Below are positions 7,496 through 15,721 of a DNA stretch of 64,000 nt, in pieces (within the stretch, counting starts at the first letter, position 1; each line of letters starts with the position of its first letter). The notes under the pieces were generated by a model. The model saw only the letters and a program-made list of their open reading frames with translations. It was not told the origin of the DNA and ran no database searches. Origin of the DNA: W-Chloroflexi-9 sp045863195 (lineage in GTDB: Bacteria > Chloroflexota > Dehalococcoidia > UBA2979); assembly GCA_045863195.1 (NCBI GenBank), contig BTUI01000012.1:39627-103626 (forward strand), written 5' to 3'. Made by a program: the position numbers and the translations under genes.

Positions 7496-8953
7496 CTAGG
7501 CCTTCTTCGCGGGCAGGTTGCTCAGGAACTGGTGGATCCAGGTGGCGGCGCGCTTGCCGTCCGCGATGGCGGTGACCACGAGGTCCGCGCCGTTCACCAC
7601 GTCGCCACCGGCGAAGATGTACGGCACGTTCGTCTGGCCGGTGCGCTCGTTCACCTTCACCAGTCCCCAGCGGTCCGTCTCCACCGGCGCCTGCTGCGCG
7701 AATTCCGCGTCCGCGCCGTAGCCGACCGCGATCACGACCGCCGAGGCGGGGACGGTGTACTCCGACCCCTCCACCTGGATCGGGCGGCGTCGCCCGCTGG
7801 CGTCCGGCTCGCCCAGTTCCATGCGCACCAGTTCCACCGCCTGCACGTTGCCACTGGCGTCGCCGATGAAGCGCGTGGGCGTGGTGAGGTAGGCGAAGGT
7901 CACGCCCTCCTCCCGCGCGTGGGCGCGCTCCTCCGCGCGGCCCAGCATCTCCGCCTCGGTGCGGCGGTAGACGCAGGTCACCTGCGTGGCGCCGAGGCGG
8001 ACGGCGGTGCGGACGCAGTCCATGGAGGTGTCGCCGCCGCCGATGACCACGACGTCAGAGCCGACGGCCGGGCGCTCGCGGAGGTGCGGGGGCAGTTCGT
8101 CCGGGCGCAGGTTGCCCCGCACCAGGAAGTCGGTCGCCTGGTAGACGTTCGTCAGTTCCTCGCCGGGCACGCGCAGCGGGTTGCCCACGCCGGCGCCGGT
8201 GCCGATGAAGATGGCGTCGAAGTGCTGGTCGTCGTGCAACTGGGCGAGCGTGACGTCCGTGCCGACCTTCGTGTTGTTCACGAAGGTGATGCCCATGTCG
8301 CGCAGCGACTGGAGCTTCTCGTCCAGGATCTGCTTGCTCATCTTGAAGTTCGGGATGCCGTAGCGGAGCACCCCGCCCGGCTCCGGCCACATGTCGTAGA
8401 TCGTGCAGGAGTGCCCGCGCGCCTGGAGTTCCTCGGCGACGCTGAGGCCGGCCGGGCCGGAGCCGACGATGGCGACACGCCGGCCCGTGGAGGGCAGCGC
8501 GAGGCGTACCGGGAACCGGCCGAGCGTGCGGCGCTGGTTGTCCGCGATGAACGACTCCAGCCGGCCGATGGCGACGGGCGGGTGCAGGTTGCCGTCCGGC
8601 CGGATCGCGAAGCCCACCACGCAGGCGCCCTCGCAGAGCGACTCCTGCGGGCAGAGGCGGCCGCACATCTCCGGCAGGGTGGAGGTCTCGCGGAACTTCT
8701 CCGCGGCCCCCAGCACGTCGCCATCCTCCAGCCGCTTCAGGGCGCCCGGGATGTCGTTGTGGACGGGGCACGCCTCCATGCACGGGGCGGAGGGGCAGTC
8801 GATGCAGCGGGCGGCCTCCACCAGGGCGGCGCCCATGTCCATGAGGAGGTAGGTCTCGTCGAAGTTGCGGACGCGGTCGGCCGGCGCCTGCTTCGGCACG
8901 GGCTGCCGGGGGATGTTCAACCGGTCGTTGATGATCCGCGTCTGGTCGTTCAT
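7496..8953 (-). CDS. GltD-like NAD(P)H-dependent flavin/Fe-S oxidoreductase (glutamate synthase small-subunit family)
   Basis: 485 residues. The N-terminal ferredoxin-like cluster region has ARCIDCPSAPCMEACP and CGRLCPQESLCEGAC, ligands for two [4Fe-4S] clusters. Then come a FAD-binding VGSGPAGLSVAEE motif, GGVLRYGIPNFKM, and an NADPH-binding IGGGDTSMDCVRTA, ending in IFAGGDVVNGADLVVTAIADG. This is the architecture of the GltD beta subunit and of relatives such as NfnB/SudA and dihydropyrimidine dehydrogenase PreT. No large GltB subunit is adjacent; an FMN-type glutamate-synthase-domain protein lies 35 kb away. The ATG at 8953 starts the conserved part. The upstream region carries a GTAAC-N6-GTTAC element and two palindromes, so the gene is probably regulated. 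Confidence 0.85.
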   Translation of the reverse strand: MNDQTRIINDRLNIPRQPVPKQAPADRVRNFDETYLLMDMGAALVEAARCIDCPSAPCMEACPVHNDIPGALKRLEDGDVLGAAEKFRETSTLPEMCGRLCPQESLCEGACVVGFAIRPDGNLHPPVAIGRLESFIADNQRRTLGRFPVRLALPSTGRRVAIVGSGPAGLSVAEELQARGHSCTIYDMWPEPGGVLRYGIPNFKMSKQILDEKLQSLRDMGITFVNNTKVGTDVTLAQLHDDQHFDAIFIGTGAGVGNPLRVPGEELTNVYQATDFLVRGNLRPDELPPHLRERPAVGSDVVVIGGGDTSMDCVRTAVRLGATQVTCVYRRTEAEMLGRAEERAHAREEGVTFAYLTTPTRFIGDASGNVQAVELVRMELGEPDASGRRRPIQVEGSEYTVPASAVVIAVGYGADAEFAQQAPVETDRWGLVKVNERTGQTNVPYIFAGGDVVNGADLVVTAIADGKRAATWIHQFLSNLPAKKA

Positions 8954-9006
8954 GGCCTCGCTGGGTCTCCGTGAGGAAGCCTGGATCCGGGGTGTGATCG
9001 TGCAGG

Positions 9007-9022
9007 GTAACACCGGCGTTAC
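9007..9022. promoter_or_regulatory. GTAAC-N6-GTTAC box upstream of the gltD-like gene
   Basis: Near-palindrome GTAACACCGGCGTTAC, 54 nt upstream of the ATG at 8953. The GTnAC half-site with 6-nt spacing resembles GlnR-type nitrogen operators of actinobacteria; a similar GAAAC-N6-GTAAC lies before amt. Assignment to a nitrogen regulator is inference. Confidence 0.4.
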
Positions 9023-9025
9023 AGC

Positions 9026-9062
9026 GCGTGAGGCGCCTCACGCATACGTGAGACGCCTCACG
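9026..9062. promoter_or_regulatory. Two tandem palindromes, likely repressor operators
   Basis: A perfect 18-bp palindrome GCGTGAGGCGCCTCACGC (9026-9043) is followed, at a 21-bp period, by a second copy CGTGAGACGCCTCACG (9047-9062) with one arm-centre change. Two helical turns of spacing between identical sites suggests cooperative binding by a dimeric regulator. They lie between the gltD-like start and the end of the next minus-strand gene. Confidence 0.55.
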
Positions 9063-9074
9063 CGCCACAAGTCG

Positions 9075-9563
9075 CTAGGAGGTGTGTTTCCGCAACGCCT
9101 CGATGCTTGCCTGCGCCCGCTCCACCTGCGCTCGTGCGAGCGCGGCGAGCGTCTCCGCCTCTCGCCCGGCGACCGCGACCGGCTCGCCGAGGCGGTCGCC
9201 CGCCGTCTCCAGCGCCGCCGCCGCGCGTTCGCCGAGCGCGGCGAGGTGCTCGCGCAGGGGGGCGAGACGCATCTCATGCGCCGCGTGCATCGCCCGGCCG
9301 CGGATACGGCGCACGTCGACGGCGGAGGCGACCTCCACGGCGGCGCCCGCGGCGCGCGCCTGCGCGCGTTCCAGCAGGTGGAGGATCTCCGTGTCCATCG
9401 CCACCATCAGCGACAGGTCGTGTTTGAGCGTCCACCCGGCCCGCTCCGTGGCACGGTAGGCCCGCGTCTCCGGCAGCCGTTCGGCGACCTCCAGGAGGGC
9501 CTGGCGCGCCTCGCGGAACTCGCGTGCGAGCGTGGCGGGGTGGAAGGGGGAACCCTCGGTCAT
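9075..9563 (-). CDS. DinB/YfiT-like four-helix protein (tentative)
   Basis: 162 residues, nearly all helical, rich in Ala, Glu and Arg. The phrase WTLKHDLSLMVAMDTEILHLLERA near residue 45 resembles the DinB/YfiT helical-bundle pattern in which a Trp-Thr-x-Lys precedes a helix with metal-ligand His, and HAAHEMRLAPLREHL about 50 residues later could supply another. The usual three-His set is not clearly complete, so a metalloenzyme role is uncertain. The start ATG at 9563 follows GAGGTGCGCC. It is upstream of the gltD-like gene on the same strand, but the operator pair between them suggests separate control. Function unknown. Confidence 0.55.
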   Translation of the reverse strand: MTEGSPFHPATLAREFREARQALLEVAERLPETRAYRATERAGWTLKHDLSLMVAMDTEILHLLERAQARAAGAAVEVASAVDVRRIRGRAMHAAHEMRLAPLREHLAALGERAAAALETAGDRLGEPVAVAGREAETLAALARAQVERAQASIEALRKHTS

Positions 9564-9643
9564 GGCGCACCTCTGACGGCGTGGCGGCGGTGTCCGCCCG
9601 CGATACCGCCATCATACGGAAGTGGTCGGCGTCCGTGCTCTGC

Positions 9644-9649
9644 TATCCT
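9644..9649 (+). promoter_or_regulatory. -10 element for the moxR operon
   Basis: TATCCT 33 nt before the GTG start of the MoxR gene, in a gap of about 120 bp between divergent genes, leaving room for the GGAGG ribosome site at 9671-9675. No clear -35 is visible. Confidence 0.35.
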
Positions 9650-9682
9650 CGCCCATCCCACACCACCAGCGGAGGTCATGGC

Positions 9683-10663
9683 GTGCAGGACGGGACCGAG
9701 TCGGCTTCGGCCGCGGCTGCGGCGGTACACGGCGTGGCGCAGCGCATCCGCGAGAACGTAGGGCGCGTCATCGTCGGCGCGGACGAGGCGGTGACCCTCG
9801 TGCTGGTGGCGGTGCTGGCGAGCGGCCACGTGTTGCTGGAGGACGTGCCCGGCACCGGCAAGACGACGCTCGCGAGGGCGTTCGCCCGCTCCATCGGCGG
9901 CACGTTCCGACGCATCCAGTTCACGCCCGACCTGATGCCCACGGACGTGCTGGGCCTGAACTTCTACTCCCAGAAGACCGGGGAGTTCGAGTTCCGCTCC
10001 GGCCCGATCGTCGCGAACGTGGTGCTCGCGGACGAGGTGAACCGCGCCACGCCCCGCACGCAGTCCGCGCTGCTGGAGGCGATGGAGGAGCGCACCGTCA
10101 CGGTGGACGGCGAGACGCGACGCCTCCCGAGCCCGTTCGTCGTGCTCGCCACGCAGAACCCGGTCGAACTCGAGGGCACGTTCCCGCTGCCGGAGGCGCA
10201 ACTGGACCGGTTCCTGGTCCGCATGAAGGTGGGCTACCCCACCCGCGCGGCGGAGGCGGAGATCATCCGCCGCTTCGAGCAGGCCTCGCCGCTAGAGACG
10301 CTGGAGCCGGTCGTCTCCGCCGAGGAACTCGCCGCGCTCTCTCCGCGCCTGACGGCGATCCACGTGGAGCCGGCCGTCATCGAATACGTCGTCGCCCTCA
10401 CCCAGGCGACGCGCGACCACGCGGCGTTCGACCTCGGCGCGTCGCCGCGCGCCTCGCTGGCGCTGTTCCGCGCTGCCCGTGCCCGCGCGGCCATCGAGGG
10501 GCGCGACTACGTGCGGCCGGACGACGTGAAGTCGATGGCCCATGCGGTCCTCGGGCACCGGCTCCTGCTCTCCAGCAACACGCGCCTGCGCGGTCGCACC
10601 GCGGACGATGTGCTGGACGAGATCCTGATGGAGGTGCCCGTCCCGATCGCCGAGACGGCGTAG
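9683..10663 (+). CDS. MoxR-family AAA+ ATPase
   Basis: 326 residues. The Walker A motif VPGTGKTTLAR is near residue 48 and Walker B VLADEVNRATPRTQSALLEAM near residue 110; ATQNPVELEGTFPLPEAQLDRF holds sensor 1 and the arginine region. MoxR proteins are chaperone-like ATPases that work with VWA or DUF58 proteins to assemble or activate other complexes. The start is the GTG at 9683, 7 nt after GGAGG; an out-of-frame ATG sits between them. It is followed after 20 nt by a DUF58 protein and then by a DUF4129 membrane protein, the widespread MoxR-DUF58-DUF4129 module, usually linked to a transglutaminase-like gene that is absent or replaced here. Confidence 0.93.
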   Translation: MQDGTESASAAAAAVHGVAQRIRENVGRVIVGADEAVTLVLVAVLASGHVLLEDVPGTGKTTLARAFARSIGGTFRRIQFTPDLMPTDVLGLNFYSQKTGEFEFRSGPIVANVVLADEVNRATPRTQSALLEAMEERTVTVDGETRRLPSPFVVLATQNPVELEGTFPLPEAQLDRFLVRMKVGYPTRAAEAEIIRRFEQASPLETLEPVVSAEELAALSPRLTAIHVEPAVIEYVVALTQATRDHAAFDLGASPRASLALFRAARARAAIEGRDYVRPDDVKSMAHAVLGHRLLLSSNTRLRGRTADDVLDEILMEVPVPIAETA

Positions 10664-10683
10664 CGGGGAGATCGAGGCCGCCC

Positions 10684-11943
10684 GTGCGCACCCTGATGAC
10701 GGGGTCGTGGCTGCTGGGGTCGCTCCTGCTGGCGGGGGCCGGCTTCGCCGCGGAATCCGTCACGCTCATCTCGATCGCTGCGCTGGTGTTCGGGACCGGC
10801 GGCGCGGCGCGCCTCTGGACGCGGCTCTCTCTCGAGCGGGTCACCTTCAGCCGCCGCCTGTCCGAGCACCGTGCGTTCGTCGGCGAGTCGGTGGACGTGC
10901 AACTGGCGGTGGAGAACGGCAAGACGCTGCCCGTGCCGTGGATGGAACTGCGGGAGACGCTGCCGCGCTGGATGCCGGCGAACGCGCGCACGAACATCGG
11001 CCATGCGGCGAACACGCAGGTGCTGACGCGCTCCACCGCGCTGGCCGGCAACGACCGCATCGAGTGGCCCGTCACCCTCCGAGCGGTGCGCCGCGGCTAC
11101 TTCCGCGTCGGCCCCGGCCGGCTGCGCTCGGGCGACCTCTTCGGCTTCTTTGAGCGGGAGGAACCGGTCGGCCACCCGGCGGACGTGGTGATCGTGTACC
11201 CGCGCGTGTACCCGCTCACCGACCTGGGCCTGGACAGCGCGCGCCCCTTCGGCGACCTGCGCGGCGGCAGCCGCATCTTCGAGGATCCGAGCCGCGTGGC
11301 CGGCGTGCGCGACTACGAGCCGGGCGATGCGATGCGCCGGATCGACTGGTACGCCACGGCGCGCCTCGGGCGGCTGCAGTCGCGGCTGTACGAGCCGAGC
11401 CGGTCGCAGTCGCTGATCGTGGCGCTGAACATCCCGACGTTCGAGCACTCCTGGCAGGGCTCCGACCCGGTGCTCCTGGAGCGGGGCATCGCCGTCGCCG
11501 CCTCGGTCGCGCGGTGGGCGGTGGAGGCGCACTACTCGGTGGGGCTGGTCGCGAACGGTTCGTTCCCGGACGCGGACCGCACGATCTTCCTCGGCGCCGG
11601 CCGGCGGCCGGACCAGTTGAACCTGATCCTGGAGGCGCTGGCCACCGTCACGGCGTTCACCACCTCCGCGATGTCCGCGGCGCTGGAGGATCCCCGGCAC
11701 CCGCTCCCGGGCGGGGCGACGGTGGTGGTGGTGGCGGCGGTGATGACGGAGGACCTGGCGGCCACGCTCCAGCGCCTGCGCGCCGAGGGACGCCGGATCC
11801 ACGTCCTGAAGACCTCGCCCGGCGTCTGGCAGCAGCACCTCGAGCGCATCCCGGTCACCGATGTCTCCTCCACGATGGCGGTGCTGGAGCGCGAGGCGAT
11901 CGAGGCGGGCATCATGGCCGCGCCGGAACCGGTGATGCCATGA
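10684..11943 (+). CDS. DUF58 domain protein
   Basis: 419 residues. The N-terminus has two hydrophobic segments (residues about 5-35), then the DUF58 core: RDYEPGDAMRRIDWYATARLGRL around residue 215, the hallmark of the family, in a fold related to VWA domains. It is the partner of the upstream MoxR ATPase, probably recruiting targets at the membrane; the target is unknown. I use the GTG at 10684 because GAGG lies 6 nt before it; an ATG at 10696 is possible and would lose four residues. Its stop overlaps the next start as ATGA. Confidence 0.88.
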   Translation: MRTLMTGSWLLGSLLLAGAGFAAESVTLISIAALVFGTGGAARLWTRLSLERVTFSRRLSEHRAFVGESVDVQLAVENGKTLPVPWMELRETLPRWMPANARTNIGHAANTQVLTRSTALAGNDRIEWPVTLRAVRRGYFRVGPGRLRSGDLFGFFEREEPVGHPADVVIVYPRVYPLTDLGLDSARPFGDLRGGSRIFEDPSRVAGVRDYEPGDAMRRIDWYATARLGRLQSRLYEPSRSQSLIVALNIPTFEHSWQGSDPVLLERGIAVAASVARWAVEAHYSVGLVANGSFPDADRTIFLGAGRRPDQLNLILEALATVTAFTTSAMSAALEDPRHPLPGGATVVVVAAVMTEDLAATLQRLRAEGRRIHVLKTSPGVWQQHLERIPVTDVSSTMAVLEREAIEAGIMAAPEPVMP

Positions 11944-13604
11944 TCCGCTGGCGTCAGCCCTTCCTCGATGCCCTGTTCGTCGCCACCGAGGCGATCGTGT
12001 GGTTCATGGGCTTCCGCATCTTCGCGATGCTGGCGGAGGGCGCCCACCTGCAGGACCTGGAGCGCCGGTTGGTGCTCGGTGTGGCCGATGCGCAGGTCGG
12101 CCCGGACGAGGTGCAGGAGGCGCTCGCGGTGGTGCGCGAATCGTCCGGGGCGCCGGCCGGGCCGGGGCTGCTGCTGGTCCTCGTGGTGGCGGGGACGGCG
12201 TTCGCCGTGATGCGCGCCGTGACACGGGCGAAGATGGAGCCGGCGACCGCCGCGATGGTGCTGCTGGGCGGGAGCGTCGCCGCGCTCAACCTCTTCCTCC
12301 ACCTCGCGATCAGCGGCGACGTGCGCATCTGGGACGTGAGCGGGTTCGTCGGCTTCCTCGCCGACCCCTCGCCGCATTTCGCGCCCGGCGTGGACCTCGT
12401 CGCGTTCGTGCAGAACCCGGACGTGAGCGGGCTGCACGGCGGCACGATGACGGGGATGTTCGCCGGCTTCGTCGCCATGTGGCTGCGGTTCGTGGTGGCG
12501 GCGCGTGGCACCGTGACGTTCGAGCGCGTCCTGCGCTCCTTCACGATCGGCTTCATCGTCGCGCTCGGGCTGGTCGCTTCAGCGGCGCTCGCCGGCCTCG
12601 GCGGGCTCGCGCGGTTCACGGTGCCGCAGTTCATCCTCGGCGCGCTCGGCCTGGCGGTGGCGCACCACGCGCGCGCCGCGATGACCGAGGGCGAGCGTCG
12701 CGAGGCGGCGTGGGCCTCGGCGCTGGGTGGCACGGTGGCGATGCTCCTCGGTGGTTCGGTGATCGTCGGGGTCGCGGTTTACCTGAACATCGGCGCGGGC
12801 CTGGAGGTCGGCGGCGGGCTGGCGCTGCGCGCGTTCCAGGCGGTGCTTGCGATCATCGTGATCCCGATCTTCTGGGTGCTCGAGACGATCTTCCGGTTCC
12901 TGCTCCCCGACTCCGTGCACACGAACGTGCTGGAGCGGATCTACGAGTTCCAGTTGATCCCGGAGGACGCCGAGCGGCCGGAGGGGGACGGCCTGAGCCT
13001 GCCCCGGGCGGTGGGCAACGGCGCCAAGTTCTTCGCCGTGGTCGCGTTCGGCTGGGTCGCCTACCGCGTCGCGCTGCTCCTGTTCGGCCGGCGGGGTCGC
13101 AGCCGCGAGGTGATCGAGGCGCACAGCGGGCTCGGCGGCGCGAAGCCGGCGGGGTTCCGCGAGATCCTGCAGGGCATCCTCCCCGGGCGGCGCTCCGCCC
13201 CTCGCGCAGAATGGGCGAACGCCCAGCCGATCTACCGCCTCTTCCTCCGCACGTTGCGCGACGCAGACGACCGTGGCCTGCGGCGTCTGCCCGGCGAGAC
13301 GCCGTCCGAGTTCGGCATGGTCGCCGCGAGGACGCTCGACGGGCCCGTGCTGACCTCGGTGGGTGTGGCGTTCGACCGGGCGCGCTACGGGCGCCACCTG
13401 CCCGCGGGCGACGAGGTCGCGCGGCTGGAGGGCGAGGTGGAGGCGTGGGAGCGCGCGGTCCCCGTGACGCCAGAGTTGCGAGAGCGGGTGGCGGGGTCGC
13501 GGCATATCAGCCGGGACGACGCGTTCGCGCTCAAGATCGAACTGGCGAAGCGGCAGGACCGGTCGGACGCGGATCGCATGGGGCCCACCCTGGACGACTT
13601 CTAG
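11940..13604 (+). CDS. Multi-pass membrane protein with C-terminal DUF4129
   Basis: 554 residues. Roughly seven or eight membrane segments fill residues 10-375, and the soluble C-terminus contains the DUF4129 pattern PIYRLFLRTLRDADDRGLRR followed by GETPSEF. In the common form of this locus the third protein is a transglutaminase fused to DUF4129; here the transglutaminase domain is missing and the N-terminal half is membrane only, with no Cys-His-Asp triad that I can see. The ATG at 11940 overlaps the DUF58 stop (ATGA), so the three proteins should be made together and probably form a membrane-bound complex. Confidence 0.75.
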   Translation: MIRWRQPFLDALFVATEAIVWFMGFRIFAMLAEGAHLQDLERRLVLGVADAQVGPDEVQEALAVVRESSGAPAGPGLLLVLVVAGTAFAVMRAVTRAKMEPATAAMVLLGGSVAALNLFLHLAISGDVRIWDVSGFVGFLADPSPHFAPGVDLVAFVQNPDVSGLHGGTMTGMFAGFVAMWLRFVVAARGTVTFERVLRSFTIGFIVALGLVASAALAGLGGLARFTVPQFILGALGLAVAHHARAAMTEGERREAAWASALGGTVAMLLGGSVIVGVAVYLNIGAGLEVGGGLALRAFQAVLAIIVIPIFWVLETIFRFLLPDSVHTNVLERIYEFQLIPEDAERPEGDGLSLPRAVGNGAKFFAVVAFGWVAYRVALLLFGRRGRSREVIEAHSGLGGAKPAGFREILQGILPGRRSAPRAEWANAQPIYRLFLRTLRDADDRGLRRLPGETPSEFGMVAARTLDGPVLTSVGVAFDRARYGRHLPAGDEVARLEGEVEAWERAVPVTPELRERVAGSRHISRDDAFALKIELAKRQDRSDADRMGPTLDDF

Positions 13605-13679
13605 CGGTTGCGGGGCGCGACGCGGCAGGCGTAGCCTGACGGCATGTGATTCCCGGGCGGGGTCGCGCGGAGAGCACGA

Positions 13680-14486
13680 ATGCTGGCCCGAGTAGGCATC
13701 TTCGACTCCGGCGTGGGCGGCCTGACCGTGGCCGCCGCGCTGCACCGGCATCAGCCGGCCCTCGAGATTCGCTACGTCGCGGACACCGCGTTCTTCCCGT
13801 ACGGCATCCGAGAGCCCGAGGAGATCGCGGAGCGCTCCGTCGCCGTGGTCGCCGACCTTGTGGCGGCCGGGATGAACGCCATCGTCGTCGCCTGCAACAC
13901 CGCCACCTCCGCCGCGCTCGAACGGCTGCGGGAGGTGTTCGACCTGCCGATCGTGGGCATGGAGCCGCCGCTGAAGCCAGCCGTGGAGCGCAGCCGCAGC
14001 CGCCGCGTGGTGGTGCTCGCGACCCCGGGGACGGTGCGAGGCGAACGGCTCGCGCGCCTCCAGGAGCGCCATGCGGGGGAGGCGCGCGTGTGGAACATCC
14101 CCATGCCGGGCCTCGCCGACCTCGTGGAATCCGGGGAGATCGACGGCCCGCGGGTGGAGCGCCTGCTCCGCGAGGTGCTGGAGGGGCCGGTCGCGGAGGG
14201 CGCGGACGCGGTGGCGCTGGGCTGCACGCACTACGGCTGGCTGCGCCCGGTGCTGGCGCGCGTGCTGCCGCCCGAGGTGGAAGTCGTGGACGCCGCCGAA
14301 GCCGTCGCGCGCCGCACGCTGTTCGTGCTCGACCAGGCGGGCCACCACATCGACAGCCTGGCGCCGGAGTGCGAGGTGCTCTGTTACGCTACCGGGGACG
14401 CGGCCGCGCTGGAACAGACCGTGGAGCGGTTGCGCGCCGCAGGCGCCGATCTGCCGCCGATCCGCGTGGCGAGGCCTGTCGGCTAG
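13680..14486 (+). CDS. murI: Glutamate racemase
   Basis: Makes D-glutamate for peptidoglycan. At 268 residues it has the normal length, with IFDSGVGGLTVA at residues 7-18 and both catalytic cysteines: C72 in VACNTATS and C182 in LGCTHYGWL. The presence of murI together with murA and mreB indicates that this organism makes a peptidoglycan wall. The start ATG at 13680 follows GCGGAGAGCACGA. It lies 75 nt after the DUF4129 gene and 15 nt before pyrF, so murI-pyrF-DUF951 probably form one transcript. Confidence 0.95.
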   Translation: MLARVGIFDSGVGGLTVAAALHRHQPALEIRYVADTAFFPYGIREPEEIAERSVAVVADLVAAGMNAIVVACNTATSAALERLREVFDLPIVGMEPPLKPAVERSRSRRVVVLATPGTVRGERLARLQERHAGEARVWNIPMPGLADLVESGEIDGPRVERLLREVLEGPVAEGADAVALGCTHYGWLRPVLARVLPPEVEVVDAAEAVARRTLFVLDQAGHHIDSLAPECEVLCYATGDAAALEQTVERLRAAGADLPPIRVARPVG

Positions 14487-14501
14487 CGCCCGAGGGAGAC
14501 C

Positions 14502-15320
14502 ATGACGACCGCCGCCGCCACCTTCCGGGACAAGTTCCGGGACGCCTCCACCCGCAACGAATCGCTGCTGTGCGTGGGGCTGGACCCCGACCCGACGAAG
14601 TTGCCGGCAGGGCTGACCACCCGCGAGTTTCTCTTCGGCCTGGTGGACGCCACCGCCGACCTGGTCGCCTGCTACAAGCCGAACATCGCCTTCTTCGAGC
14701 CCGACCTGGCGGAGGGCATCACGCTGCTCCGCGACCTCATCGCGTACATCCCGTCGGATGTGCCGGTGCTGCTGGACGCGAAGCGCGGCGACATTGGCCA
14801 CACCGCGGAGGCGTACGCGCGTGCGGTGTTCGACTCGCTGGGGGCGGACGCGGTCACCCTCAACCCGTACCTCGGTCGCGACAGCCTGGACCCGTTCCTG
14901 CGGCGCGCTGACCGGCACGCGTTCCTCCTCTGCCGCACCTCCAACGCCGGGGCGGTGGACCTGCAGGACCTGCAGGTGGAGGGGCACCCGCTCTACGAGC
15001 GCGTCGCCTACCTCGCCAACGAATGGAACGAGCACGACAACATCGGCCTGGTCGTCGGCGCGACCTACCCGGCGGAGGCCGCGCGCATCCGCGAGATCTG
15101 CCCGGACCTGCTGTTCCTGATGCCCGGCGTCGGCGCGCAGTCGGCGGAAGTGGCCGCGGCGGTGCAGGCGGCGCTGGACGCGCGCGGGGGCGGCATCATC
15201 GTCAACGCTTCGCGCGGCGTGATGTACGCGGCGCCGCGCGAGGGTGAGCGGTGGGCGGACGCCTCGCGCCGTGCGGCGACCGACCTGCGCGACGAGATCA
15301 ACCGCGCCCGCGCCCGCTGA
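14502..15320 (+). CDS. pyrF: Orotidine 5'-phosphate decarboxylase (type 2)
   Basis: Last step of UMP synthesis. The signature DAKRGDIGHTAEAYA (around residues 89-103) carries the catalytic Asp-Lys-Asp array, and the N-terminus LLCVGLDPDPTKLP and the LMPGVGAQ phosphate-binding loop fit the PyrF type 2 group (about 270 residues) rather than the shorter E. coli type. The ATG at 14502 follows GAGGGAGACC. It sits between murI and a DUF951 gene on the same strand. Confidence 0.94.
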   Translation: MTTAAATFRDKFRDASTRNESLLCVGLDPDPTKLPAGLTTREFLFGLVDATADLVACYKPNIAFFEPDLAEGITLLRDLIAYIPSDVPVLLDAKRGDIGHTAEAYARAVFDSLGADAVTLNPYLGRDSLDPFLRRADRHAFLLCRTSNAGAVDLQDLQVEGHPLYERVAYLANEWNEHDNIGLVVGATYPAEAARIREICPDLLFLMPGVGAQSAEVAAAVQAALDARGGGIIVNASRGVMYAAPREGERWADASRRAATDLRDEINRARAR

Positions 15321-15336
15321 GGCTGAGCGCACCTCG

Positions 15337-15609
15337 ATGGCCCCGGAGGCCACCCCCACCCCGCCGCTCGACCCCATGGACCTGCGCATGGGGGACGTGC
15401 TGCGGCTGCGGAAGCCGCACCCGTGTGGCGGGTACGAGTGGGAACTGGTGCGGCTGGGTGCGGACATCGGCCTGCGCTGCCTGACGTGCGACCGCCGCGT
15501 CATCCTCGACCGCCCCACGCTGCGAAAGCGGATGAAGGCGTTCGTCTCGCGGGGCGCGGCGCTCGATCCGGCCGTGGAGCAGGCGCTGTACGGCAGCGAG
15601 CCGGGCTGA
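15337..15609 (+). CDS. DUF951 protein
   Basis: Small protein with the DUF951 pattern: MGDVLRLRKPHPCGGYEWEL, then GADIGLRCLTCDRRV with CxxC, and a basic end RPTLRKRMKAFV. The conserved Cys of HPCGG plus CLTC could bind one metal ion, and similar proteins are thought to bind nucleic acid, but no function is established. I start it at the ATG at 15337 (90 residues); the ATG at 15376, immediately before DLRMGD, would give a product closer to the usual length of about 65-70 and cannot be excluded. It is the last gene of the murI-pyrF group. Confidence 0.82.
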   Translation: MAPEATPTPPLDPMDLRMGDVLRLRKPHPCGGYEWELVRLGADIGLRCLTCDRRVILDRPTLRKRMKAFVSRGAALDPAVEQALYGSEPG

Positions 15610-15721
15610 ACCTGCGGGCGCGCCGGGCCCGTTCGTTGACGCCCTTTCCGGGCCGTTCCTACACTCGAAGTCCGCTCGTCGAGCGCATGCCGCCGTCATC
15701 GGGCGGCCCCGGGGGTCTCCG

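Noticed and set aside
12579..15518. 979-codon open frame on the minus strand
   Set aside because: It lies antisense to the DUF4129, murI and pyrF genes, which have clear families and ribosome sites; its translation is an Arg/His/Val-rich shadow of GC-rich codons.
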